Assembly (NCBI RefSeq): GCF_029633825.1 | Contig: NZ_CP090640.1 | Coordinates: 3,224,001-3,288,000, forward strand | Direction of reading: 5' to 3' | Source of the DNA: Burkholderia contaminans | GTDB taxonomy: Bacteria > Pseudomonadota > Gammaproteobacteria > Burkholderiales > Burkholderiaceae | Length of the DNA: 64,000 bases | Shown: in pieces, positions 25,886 to 34,069 of the stretch | Position numbering within the stretch: the stretch's first letter is position 1 | Layout: each line of letters starts with the position of its first letter | Made by a program: the position numbers and the translations under genes | Notes under the pieces: generated by a model | What the model saw: only the letters and a program-made list of their open reading frames with translations | Told to the model about the DNA's origin: nothing | Databases searched by the model: none

Positions 25886-27562
25886 ATGAACGATACGCCG
25901 TCGAGGCTACCGCTCAATCGCATCACGCTCGTCCTCCTCGTCGTCGCACTCGCGATCGTCTGGTTCGCGCCGCTCGGGCTGCGCCACCTGATCCCGAGCG
26001 ACGAAGGCCGCTACGCGGAAATGGCGCGCGAGATGTTCGTCACCGGCGACTGGATCACGCCGCGCTACAACGGCTACAAGTATTTCGAGAAGCCGCCGCT
26101 GCAGACCTGGCTGAACGCGCTCACGTTCGCGTGGTTCGGCATCGGCGAATGGCAGGCGCGCCTCTACACGGCCGTCGCGAGCTTCGCGGGCATCCTGCTG
26201 GTCGGCTACACCGGCGCGCGCCTGTTCAACCCGCTGTCGGGCTTCCTCGCAGCCGTCGTGCTCGCCAGCGCGCCGTACTGGAACCTGATGGGCCACTTCA
26301 ACGCGCTCGACATGGGGCTCGCATTCTGGATGGCGCTGTCGCTGTGCTCGCTGCTGCTCGCGCAGCGGCCCGGGCTGCGCCCGGCCGCCGCACGGGGCTG
26401 GATGTGGGCATGCTGGGCCGCGATGGCGTTCGCGGTGCTGTCGAAGGGCCTCGTCGGCCTGATCCTGCCCGGCGCCGTGCTCGTGCTCTACACGCTGATC
26501 GCGCGCGACTGGGCGCTGTGGAAGCGCCTGTACCTGGTGAGCGGCCTCGTGATCTTCTTCGCGATCGTCACCCCGTGGTTCGTGCTCGTCCAGCAGCGCA
26601 ACCCCGAGTTCTTCAACTTCTTCTTCATCGTCCAGCAGTTCCGCCGGTACCTGACCCCGGAACAGAACCGCCCGGGCCCGCTCTACTACTTCGTGCCCGT
26701 GCTGCTGGTCGGCTTCCTGCCGTGGCTGTCGGTCGCGTGGCAGAGCATTCGCCATGCGCTGCGGATGCCGCGCCAGCCGAACGGCTTCTCGCCGATGCTC
26801 GTGCTGCTGATCTGGAGCGCATTCATCTTCCTGTTCTTCAGCGCGTCGCATTCGAAGCTGATCTCGTACGTGCTGCCGGTCGCGCCGGCGCTCGCGCTGA
26901 TCATCGGCGCGTACCTGCCGCTGATGAGCGCCGACCGGTTCCGCCGCCACCTGCTCGGCTATCTCGTGTTCCTCGTCGTCGCGGCGTTCGGGGTCATCTT
27001 CCTTGCGTACCAGGGCGATGCCCGCACGCCGAACGCGCTGTACCGCGCGTTCCAGATGTGGCTGTACGCGGGCCTCGCGGTCGCAGCCGTGCTGACGCTC
27101 GCGGCCGCCTGGCTGAACCGCCGCACGGGCGTGGCTGCCGCGCTCGCCGCATTCGGCGCCGCCTGGCTCGCCTTCGGCACGATCGGCGGCACCGGCCACG
27201 ACGAATTCGGCCGCTACAGCTCGGGCGCGCTCCTCGCGCCGGCCGTGCGCGCCGAGCTGGCGAAACTGCCGGCCGACACGCCGTTCTACTCGATCGAGAT
27301 GCTCGATCACACGTTCCCGTTCTATATGGGCCACACGACGATCATGGTCCAGCGCCAGGACGAGCTCGCGTTCGGGATCTCGATGGAGCCGAACAAGTGG
27401 ATTCCGACCGTCGACGAGTGGATCACGCGCTGGAAGCAGGAAACCCATGCGCTCGCGATCATGCCGCCCGGACAATACGACGCCCTGGTCAAGCAAGGCG
27501 TGCCGATGCGCGTGATTGCACGCGACAACCGCCGCGTGATCGTCGAGAAACCGCAATCGTAA
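25886..27562 (+). CDS. arnT: Undecaprenyl phosphate-Ara4N: lipid A L-Ara4N transferase
   Basis: This 558-residue inner-membrane GT83 enzyme transfers 4-amino-4-deoxy-L-arabinose to lipid A on the periplasmic side. The N-terminal loop I-P-S-D-E-G-R-Y-A-E-M-A-R-E-M and the following Y-F-E-K-P-P-L are the family's signature catalytic segment. About 12 membrane helices are followed by a C-terminal soluble domain. It is the first gene of a seven-gene arn operon; the order differs from E. coli, where arnT is sixth. In Burkholderia, L-Ara4N is known to be needed for LPS export and viability, and gives intrinsic polymyxin resistance. Confidence 0.95.
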   Translation: MNDTPSRLPLNRITLVLLVVALAIVWFAPLGLRHLIPSDEGRYAEMAREMFVTGDWITPRYNGYKYFEKPPLQTWLNALTFAWFGIGEWQARLYTAVASFAGILLVGYTGARLFNPLSGFLAAVVLASAPYWNLMGHFNALDMGLAFWMALSLCSLLLAQRPGLRPAAARGWMWACWAAMAFAVLSKGLVGLILPGAVLVLYTLIARDWALWKRLYLVSGLVIFFAIVTPWFVLVQQRNPEFFNFFFIVQQFRRYLTPEQNRPGPLYYFVPVLLVGFLPWLSVAWQSIRHALRMPRQPNGFSPMLVLLIWSAFIFLFFSASHSKLISYVLPVAPALALIIGAYLPLMSADRFRRHLLGYLVFLVVAAFGVIFLAYQGDARTPNALYRAFQMWLYAGLAVAAVLTLAAAWLNRRTGVAAALAAFGAAWLAFGTIGGTGHDEFGRYSSGALLAPAVRAELAKLPADTPFYSIEMLDHTFPFYMGHTTIMVQRQDELAFGISMEPNKWIPTVDEWITRWKQETHALAIMPPGQYDALVKQGVPMRVIARDNRRVIVEKPQS

Positions 27563-27575
27563 GGACGCCCGCTGC

Positions 27576-27947
27576 ATGAATCCCGTTTCGTTCGTCTGCA
27601 TCATCACCGGCGTGATGCTCAACGCCTGTGCGCAACTTCTGCTGAAAGCCGGCGTCAACGCCGTTGGACACTTCGAATTCAGCCGTGCGAACATCATCCC
27701 GGTCGGCCTGAAGATCGCAACCCAATTGCCGATCATCGGCGGCCTCGGCTGCTACGTGCTGAGCGTCGTGGTCTGGATCGTCGGGCTGTCGCGGGTCGAC
27801 GTGTCGATCGCGTACCCGATGCTGTCGCTCGGCTACGTCGTCAACGCGTTCGCCGCCTGGTACCTGTTCGGCGAAGTGCTGTCGGTCCAGCGGCTCGTCG
27901 GCATCGGCATCATCCTGATCGGCGTGCTCGTGCTCGCGCGCAGCTGA
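27576..27947 (+). CDS. EMR-family flippase subunit for undecaprenyl phosphate-Ara4N
   Basis: This 123-residue, four-helix small multidrug resistance-type protein resembles ArnE/ArnF, which flip undecaprenyl phosphate-L-Ara4N. Conserved S-I-A-Y-P-M-L-S-L-G-Y-V sits in the third helix. E. coli uses two different subunits; only one is encoded here, so it may act as a homodimer. It lies 13 bases after arnT. Confidence 0.85.
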   Translation: MNPVSFVCIITGVMLNACAQLLLKAGVNAVGHFEFSRANIIPVGLKIATQLPIIGGLGCYVLSVVVWIVGLSRVDVSIAYPMLSLGYVVNAFAAWYLFGEVLSVQRLVGIGIILIGVLVLARS

Positions 27948-28080
27948 GCACGCCCCGCCGTGCACATTAAGCGTCCGCCTACAAAAAATCACGGTGCGAA
28001 TCGGCCAACCGGTGTTTAATGCCGGTTTCGGACGGATCGCCCGACCCTTTTATTACACGCCATTACAGGCCAAAGCGTAC

Positions 28081-29232
28081 ATGAGCCAGACTACCGCTCC
28101 GTTTCTGCCGTTCACCCGCCCCGAGATCGATGAGGAAACCATCCAGGGCGTCGTCGACGTACTGCGCTCGGGCTGGATCACCACCGGCCCGCAGTGCCAG
28201 AAATTCGAAGCGGCGCTGTCCGAGTACTGCGGCGGCCGCCCGGTCCGCGCGTTCAATTCGGGCACCTGCACGCTCGAGATCGGCCTGCGCATCGCGGGCG
28301 TCGGCGCCGGCGACGAAGTGATCACGACGCCGGCGTCGTGGGTCTCGACCAGCAACGTGATCCTCGAGACAGGCGCGACGCCCGTGTTCGCCGACATCGA
28401 TCCCGTCACGCGCAATATCGACCTCGACAAGCTCGAGCAGGCGATCACGCCGCGCACGAAGGCGATCATTCCCGTGTTCCTGTCCGGCTTGCCAGTCGAC
28501 ATGGACCGCCTGTACGCGATCGCACGCGCACACAAGCTGCGCGTGATCGAGGATGCGGCGCAGGCGTTCGGCTCGACGTGGAACGGCAAGCGCATCGGCG
28601 CGATCGGCGACATCGTGTCGTTCAGCTTCCACGCGAACAAGAACCTGACGACGATCGAAGGCGGCGCACTCGTGCTGAACAACGAGGAAGAAGCGACGCT
28701 CGCGCAGAAGTACCGGCTGCAGGGCATCACGCGCACGGGCTTCGACGGGATGGACTGCGACGTGCTCGGCGGCAAGTACAACCTGACCGACGTCGCCGCG
28801 CGCGTCGGCCTCGGCCAGTTGCCGCACATCGAACGCTTCACCGCGCAGCGCCGCGCGCTGGCGCGTGCATACTTCGCCGAATTCGACGGCAGTGCAGCCG
28901 TGAAGCTCGGCGTCGGCCTGCCGATCGCCGAATTCGAGAACGGCAACTGGCACATGTTCCTGATCACGCTGCCGCTCGAGCGCCTGACGATCACGCGCGC
29001 CGAGTTCATGGCGCAGATGAAGGAACGCGGCATCGGCACGGGCATCCACTACCCGGCGATCCATCTTTTCACGCTGTACCGTGCACGCGGCTTCAAGGAG
29101 GGCATGTTCCCCCACGCCGAACGGTACGGCGCGTCGACCGTCACGCTGCCGCTCTTCACGCAGATGACGGAAGGCGACGTGCGTCGCGTGGTCGACGCCA
29201 TCAACCAGATTTGCGAACAATACGGAAAATAA
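28081..29232 (+). CDS. arnB: UDP-Ara4O aminotransferase
   Basis: The 383-residue PLP enzyme of the DegT/DnrJ/EryC1 family converts UDP-4-keto-arabinose to UDP-Ara4N. The PLP lysine is K187 in S-F-H-A-N-K-N-L-T-T, with E-D-A-A-Q-A-F-G-S upstream. ATG 28081 is used; an in-frame ATG at 27994 would add 29 residues not shared with the family. The 133-base gap before it holds a weak AACCGG/CCGGTT inverted repeat and no clear promoter. Confidence 0.95.
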   Translation: MSQTTAPFLPFTRPEIDEETIQGVVDVLRSGWITTGPQCQKFEAALSEYCGGRPVRAFNSGTCTLEIGLRIAGVGAGDEVITTPASWVSTSNVILETGATPVFADIDPVTRNIDLDKLEQAITPRTKAIIPVFLSGLPVDMDRLYAIARAHKLRVIEDAAQAFGSTWNGKRIGAIGDIVSFSFHANKNLTTIEGGALVLNNEEEATLAQKYRLQGITRTGFDGMDCDVLGGKYNLTDVAARVGLGQLPHIERFTAQRRALARAYFAEFDGSAAVKLGVGLPIAEFENGNWHMFLITLPLERLTITRAEFMAQMKERGIGTGIHYPAIHLFTLYRARGFKEGMFPHAERYGASTVTLPLFTQMTEGDVRRVVDAINQICEQYGK

Positions 29233-29238
29233 GCGTAC

Positions 29239-30261
29239 ATGAGTCACCTTGAAGCACGCGCCGGGCATCCGGGCGCCGCGAACCCGGAAGTATCGATCAT
29301 CATCCCCGTGTACAACGAGGAAGATGGCCTGGCTGCGCTGTTCGCGCGGCTGTACCCGGCACTCGACGCACTCGGCACGTCGTACGAAGTGATCCTGATC
29401 AACGACGGCAGCCGCGATCGCTCGGCCGCGATGCTCGCCGATCAGTTCCACGTACGTCCCGACACGACGCGCGTCGTGCTGCTCAACGGCAACTACGGCC
29501 AGCATATGGCGATCCTCGCCGGCTTCGCGCAGTCGCGCGGCGAGATCGTCATCACGCTCGACGCCGACCTGCAGAACCCGCCCGAGGAAATCGGCAAGCT
29601 GATCGCGAAGATGCGTGAGGGCTACGACTACGTCGGCTCGATCCGCAAGCAGCGCCAGGACAGTCTGTGGCGGCGCAAGGCGTCGCAGATGATGAACCGT
29701 CTGCGCGAGCGCATCACGCGCATCAAGATGACCGACCAGGGCTGCATGCTGCGCGCGTACAGCCGCCGCATCATCGACACGATCAACGTGTGCGGCGAAG
29801 TCAACACGTTCATCCCCGCCCTCGCGTACACGTTCGCGCAGAAACCGACCGAAATCGAGGTCGCGCACGAGGAGCGCTTCGCCGGCGAGTCGAAGTACTC
29901 GCTGTACAGCCTGATCCGGCTGAACTTCGACCTCGTGACGGGCTTCTCGGTCGTGCCGCTGCAGTGGCTGTCGTTCATCGGCGTGATCCTGTCGCTCGGC
30001 TCAGCCGCGTTGTTCGTGCTGCTGCTCGTGCGACGCTTCATCGTCGGCGCGGAAGTGCAAGGCGTGTTCACGCTGTTTGCCATCACGTTCTTCCTGCTCG
30101 GCGTGATCATCTTCGCGCTCGGCCTGCTCGGCGAATACGTCGGCCGCATCTACCAGCAGGTGCGTGCACGGCCGCGCTACCTGATCCAGGCCGTGCTCGA
30201 GCAGCACGACGGCGTGCCGGCAGTGCCGGCCGGCGCAAACCGCACGGGTGCCACGCAATGA
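29239..30261 (+). CDS. arnC: Undecaprenyl phosphate 4-formamido-L-arabinose transferase
   Basis: The 340-residue GT2 enzyme links UDP-Ara4FN to undecaprenyl phosphate at the cytoplasmic face. It has I-I-I-P-V-Y-N-E-E, N-D-G-S-R-D and T-L-D-A-D-L-Q-N-P-P, and two C-terminal membrane helices (about 235-260 and 270-295). Six bases separate it from arnB, and its last codon overlaps the next ATG (ATGA). Confidence 0.95.
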   Translation: MSHLEARAGHPGAANPEVSIIIPVYNEEDGLAALFARLYPALDALGTSYEVILINDGSRDRSAAMLADQFHVRPDTTRVVLLNGNYGQHMAILAGFAQSRGEIVITLDADLQNPPEEIGKLIAKMREGYDYVGSIRKQRQDSLWRRKASQMMNRLRERITRIKMTDQGCMLRAYSRRIIDTINVCGEVNTFIPALAYTFAQKPTEIEVAHEERFAGESKYSLYSLIRLNFDLVTGFSVVPLQWLSFIGVILSLGSAALFVLLLVRRFIVGAEVQGVFTLFAITFFLLGVIIFALGLLGEYVGRIYQQVRARPRYLIQAVLEQHDGVPAVPAGANRTGATQ

Positions 30262-31205
30262 AGCCGCGCGCAGTCGTCTTCGCATATCACAACGTCGGCG
30301 TGCGCTGCCTGCAGGTGCTGCTCGCGCGCGGCGTCGACGTCGCGCTCGTCGTCACGCACGAGGACAACCCGAACGAGAACATCTGGTTCGGCAGCGTCGC
30401 GTCCGTCGCGGCCGAGCACGGCATTCCGGTCGTCACGCCGGCCGATCCCGCCGATCCGGCGCTGCGCCGCGCGGTTTCCGACGCGCAGCCGGACTTCATC
30501 TTCTCGTTCTACTACCGGCACATGCTGCCGGTGGACCTGCTCGCGATCGCGCCGAAGGGCGCGTACAACATGCACGGGTCGCTGCTGCCGAAATACCGGG
30601 GTCGGGTACCGACCAACTGGGCGGTACTGAACGGCGAAAGCGAAACCGGCGCGACGCTGCACGAGATGGCAGCGAAACCCGACGCCGGCGCGATCATCGG
30701 CCAGACCGCGGTGCCGATCCTGCCGGACGACACCGCCACGCAGGTGTTCGACAAGGTCACGGTAGCCGCCGAGCAGACGCTCTGGCGCGTGCTGCCCGCG
30801 CTACTCGCCGGCGAGGCGCCGCACCTGCCGAACGATCTCGCCACCGGCAGCTACTACGGCGGGCGCAAGCCCGAGGACGGTCGCATCGACTGGTCGAAGC
30901 CGGCCGCGCAGGTCTACAACCTGGTGCGCGCGGTCGCGCCCCCGTATCCGGGCGCGTTCACGGACGTCGACGGCACGCGTTTCGTGATCGCGCGCGCGCG
31001 CCTCGCGGCGCCCGGCAGCGCGGCAGCGGCCGCCGCGGCAGATTTGCCGCCCGGCCTGCACGTAAGCGATAATGCGCTATTCGGCGTCTGCGGCGACAGC
31101 CGCGCCCTATCCATTCTCGAGCTGTGGCAGCAGCGGGACGGCAGCGAAACCGTCGTGACGCCCGCGGAATTCGCGCAGTTCATTCATTCTTCCCGTCATT
31201 CATGA
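30258..31205 (+). CDS. arnA: UDP-Ara4N formyltransferase (N-terminal half of E. coli ArnA)
   Basis: The 315-residue protein has the formyltransferase triad at N104, H106 (N-M-H-G-S-L-L-P) and D142, matching N102/H104/D140 of E. coli ArnA. It uses 10-formyl-THF. In E. coli it is fused to the decarboxylase; here the chain ends after a C-terminal OB-like domain and a separate gene follows, overlapping by ATGA. Symbol is shared by convention with the next gene. Confidence 0.92.
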   Translation: MKPRAVVFAYHNVGVRCLQVLLARGVDVALVVTHEDNPNENIWFGSVASVAAEHGIPVVTPADPADPALRRAVSDAQPDFIFSFYYRHMLPVDLLAIAPKGAYNMHGSLLPKYRGRVPTNWAVLNGESETGATLHEMAAKPDAGAIIGQTAVPILPDDTATQVFDKVTVAAEQTLWRVLPALLAGEAPHLPNDLATGSYYGGRKPEDGRIDWSKPAAQVYNLVRAVAPPYPGAFTDVDGTRFVIARARLAAPGSAAAAAAADLPPGLHVSDNALFGVCGDSRALSILELWQQRDGSETVVTPAEFAQFIHSSRHS

Positions 31206-32257
31206 AAGCAAAAAAAGTCCTGATCCTGGGTGTGAACGGCTTCATCGGCCATCACCTGTCGAAGCGCATTCTTGAAACCACCGATTGGGAAGTGTTCGGC
31301 ATGGACATGCAGACCGATCGGCTGGGCGACCTCGTCAACCACGAGCGGATGCATTTCTTCGAAGGCGACATCACGATCAACAAGGAGTGGGTCGAGTATC
31401 ACGTGAAGAAGTGCGACGTGATCCTGCCGCTCGTCGCGATCGCGACGCCCGCCACCTACGTCCAGCAGCCGCTGCGCGTGTTCGAACTCGACTTCGAGGC
31501 GAACCTGCCGATCGTGCGTTCGGCCGTCAAGTACGGCAAGCACCTCGTGTTCCCGTCGACCTCCGAGGTCTACGGCATGTGCTCGGACGAGCAGTTCGAC
31601 CCGGACGCATCGGCCCTCACCTACGGCCCGATCAACAAGCCGCGCTGGATCTACGCATGCTCGAAGCAGCTGATGGACCGCGTGATCTGGGGCTACGGGA
31701 TGGAAGGCCTGAACTTCACGCTGTTCCGTCCGTTCAACTGGATCGGCCCGGGCCTCGACTCGATCTACACGCCGAAGGAAGGCAGCTCGCGCGTGGTCAC
31801 GCAGTTCCTCGGCCACATCGTGCGCGGCGAGAACATCAGCCTCGTCGACGGCGGCTCGCAGAAGCGCGCGTTCACCGACATCGGCGACGGCATCAGCGCG
31901 CTGATGAAGATCATCGAGAACAAGGACGGCGTCGCGTCGGGCAAGATCTACAACATCGGGAATCCGAAGAACAATTTCTCGGTTCGCGAACTCGCGCACA
32001 AGATGCTCGAACTGGCGGCGGAATTCCCCGAGTACGCCGATTCGGCCAAGCAGGTGAAGCTCGTCGAGACGACGTCCGGCGCCTACTACGGCAACGGCTA
32101 CCAGGACGTGCAGAACCGCGTGCCGAAGATCGACAACACGATGCAGGAACTCGGCTGGGCGCCGCAAGCGACGTTCGACGACGCGCTGCGCAACATCTTC
32201 GAAGCGTATCGCGGCCACGTCGCCGACGCGCGCGCGCTCGTCGAACAGCAAGGCTGA
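31202..32257 (+). CDS. arnA: UDP-glucuronate decarboxylase/dehydrogenase (C-terminal half of E. coli ArnA)
   Basis: The 351-residue SDR-type protein has V-L-I-L-G-V-N-G-F-I-G-H-H-L for NAD+, the P-S-T-S-E-V-Y-G catalytic segment and Y-x-x-S-K. It oxidatively decarboxylates UDP-glucuronate to UDP-4-keto-arabinose. ATG 31202 overlaps the formyltransferase stop; an earlier in-frame ATG at 31124 lies inside that gene and is rejected because the Rossmann fold begins right at 31202. Confidence 0.93.
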   Translation: MKAKKVLILGVNGFIGHHLSKRILETTDWEVFGMDMQTDRLGDLVNHERMHFFEGDITINKEWVEYHVKKCDVILPLVAIATPATYVQQPLRVFELDFEANLPIVRSAVKYGKHLVFPSTSEVYGMCSDEQFDPDASALTYGPINKPRWIYACSKQLMDRVIWGYGMEGLNFTLFRPFNWIGPGLDSIYTPKEGSSRVVTQFLGHIVRGENISLVDGGSQKRAFTDIGDGISALMKIIENKDGVASGKIYNIGNPKNNFSVRELAHKMLELAAEFPEYADSAKQVKLVETTSGAYYGNGYQDVQNRVPKIDNTMQELGWAPQATFDDALRNIFEAYRGHVADARALVEQQG

Positions 32258-32270
32258 CCGGGACGTTCGC

Positions 32271-33167
32271 TTGGCTCGCATCGTCCTCAAGATCGACGTC
32301 GACACGCTGCGCGGCACGCGCGAAGGCGTGCCGAATCTCGCGCGCATCTTCGACCGCTTCAGTGCGCGCGCGACCTTCCTCTTCAGCCTCGGGCCCGATC
32401 ACACGGGCTGGGCGCTGCGGCGCGTGTTCCGCCCCGGCTTCCTGAAGAAGGTGTCGCGCACGTCGGTGGTCGAGCATTACGGCGTGAAGCAGCTGATGTA
32501 CGGCGTGCTGCTGCCGGGCCCCGACATCGGCCGCCGCGCGATCGCCGACATGCGCACGATTCACGAGGCCGGCTTCGAATGCGGGATCCACACGTGGGAT
32601 CACGTGTACTGGCAGGACAACGTCCGCGTGCGCGATCGCGACTGGACCGCGCGTGAAATGCAGAAGAGCCACGCGCGCTTCATCGAGATCTTCGGCGCGC
32701 CGCCCGTCACGCACGGCGCGGCCGGCTGGCAGATGAACGATTCCGCGTTCGAGCAGATCGACGCATGGGGGATGCGCTACGCATCCGATGGCCGCGGCCA
32801 TTCGCCGTACCTGCCCGTCGTCAATGGCCGCACGCTGTCGCACGTGCAGATGCCCACCACGCTGCCGACGCTCGACGAAGTGCTCGGCATCGACGGCGTC
32901 GACACGCACAACGTCGCCGCGCACATCCTCAAGTTCACCGAAACCAATCCGCACGACCAGGTGTTCACGCTGCATGCGGAACTGGAAGGCCAGAAGCTCG
33001 CGCCCGTGTTCGAGCAACTGCTCGCCGGCTGGCGCGCGCAAGGCCACACGTTCGCGACGATGGGCGACTACCACGCAGCGCTGGACCGCGACTCGCTGCC
33101 ATCGTACCCTGTCACGTGGGGCGAAATTCCCGGCCGCTCCGGCGAACTGATCGTTCAGCCCGACTGA
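32271..33167 (+). CDS. arnD: 4-deoxy-4-formamido-L-arabinose-phosphoundecaprenol deformylase
   Basis: The 298-residue NodB-type polysaccharide deacetylase removes the formyl group from the lipid-linked sugar before flipping. V-L-K-I-D-V-D-T-L-R-G-T carries the metal-site aspartates and H-T-W-D-H the histidines. The start is TTG 32271, since the conserved D-V-D motif begins nine residues in and no ATG fits; GGGA lies upstream. It closes the arn operon. Confidence 0.93.
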   Translation: MARIVLKIDVDTLRGTREGVPNLARIFDRFSARATFLFSLGPDHTGWALRRVFRPGFLKKVSRTSVVEHYGVKQLMYGVLLPGPDIGRRAIADMRTIHEAGFECGIHTWDHVYWQDNVRVRDRDWTAREMQKSHARFIEIFGAPPVTHGAAGWQMNDSAFEQIDAWGMRYASDGRGHSPYLPVVNGRTLSHVQMPTTLPTLDEVLGIDGVDTHNVAAHILKFTETNPHDQVFTLHAELEGQKLAPVFEQLLAGWRAQGHTFATMGDYHAALDRDSLPSYPVTWGEIPGRSGELIVQPD

Positions 33168-33275
33168 GTTCGCGCGCGCCGGCGTCGCCCGCTGCGCCCT
33201 TGCGGCGCACTGCCGCGACGCCCCGCCGAACCGCGCCGCCGCAGCGGCGCCTTTCCATAACAACAGGAGAAACAC

Positions 33276-33737
33276 GTGTCCGTCGAAGTTGACCGTCAAG
33301 TTCCCGATTTCACCGCACCGGCCACGGGCGGCGACATTTCGCTGTCCGACCTGAAGGGCAGGAAACTCGTGCTGTACTTCTATCCGAAGGACAACACGCC
33401 GGGCTGCACGACCGAAGGGCTGCAGTTCCGCGATCTCTATCCGAAGTTCAAGAAAGCCGGCGCGGAAGTCATCGGCGTGTCGCGCGACAGCCTGCGCTCG
33501 CATGACAATTTCAAGGCGAAGCTCGAACTGCCGTTCCCGCTGATTTCCGATGCCGACGAAGCGCTGTGCGCGCTGTTCGATGTCATCAAGATGAAGAAAA
33601 TGTATGGCAAGGAAGTGCGCGGAATCGAGCGCTCCACGTTCCTGATCGACGCCGACGGCGTGCTTCGCCAGGCATGGCGCGGCATCAAGGTACCGGGTCA
33701 TGTGGACGACGTGCTAAGTGCTGTACAAGCGCTTTGA
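33276..33737 (+). CDS. bcp: Thioredoxin-dependent peroxiredoxin, Bcp/PrxQ family
   Basis: The 153-residue enzyme reduces hydroperoxides via C44 in T-P-G-C-T-T-E-G. The usual resolving cysteine five residues later (helix 2) is absent, and the helix 3 position used by some PrxQ proteins is a lysine; the only other cysteine is C98 in D-E-A-L-C-A-L-F. GTG 33276 follows an AGGAG at good spacing. Confidence 0.93.
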   Translation: MSVEVDRQVPDFTAPATGGDISLSDLKGRKLVLYFYPKDNTPGCTTEGLQFRDLYPKFKKAGAEVIGVSRDSLRSHDNFKAKLELPFPLISDADEALCALFDVIKMKKMYGKEVRGIERSTFLIDADGVLRQAWRGIKVPGHVDDVLSAVQAL

Positions 33738-34069
33738 GGCGCGTTATATTGGGCCGCAATGAATGCCAGTTCGCCCCATATTTCTCGTAGCTGCGCCGGT
33801 GCTCGTTGCGATGCTTGCCGGCACCTGACGCGCATTACGACCGTATCAGCCGAGCCGCATGCCTCTATCGACGAGGCAGCGGCTTTTTTTATGGATTGCG
33901 CGCCGGGCCTCGGTCCGGCCCTCACCGCGTCAAGGAGCTGATCGACACTTAGGCGAACCGGCTAGACGAACTTCCTGTGCGCCACCGCGCGCAAACTGCA
34001 TGCGTCTACGTCACGCAGGATGCGATCAGCGGCGCACCCCATGCGACACGATTCCTCCCGAGGGACACC
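33738..34069 (+). other. Gap between bcp and phoH-like gene with a strong terminator, possible small RNA
   Basis: This 332-base stretch has no convincing gene. Its main element is the terminator at 33853-33891. A TATATT at 33745-33750 with a weak TGTACA 17 bases upstream, inside the end of bcp, could start a short RNA of about 140 bases; alternatively it is simply a long bcp 3' UTR. Confidence 0.35.
33853..33891 (+). terminator. Rho-independent terminator
   Basis: An AGCCGC-AT-GCCTC / GAGGC-A-GCGGCT stem with a 7-base loop is followed by seven T. It ends bcp or a small RNA. Confidence 0.9.
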
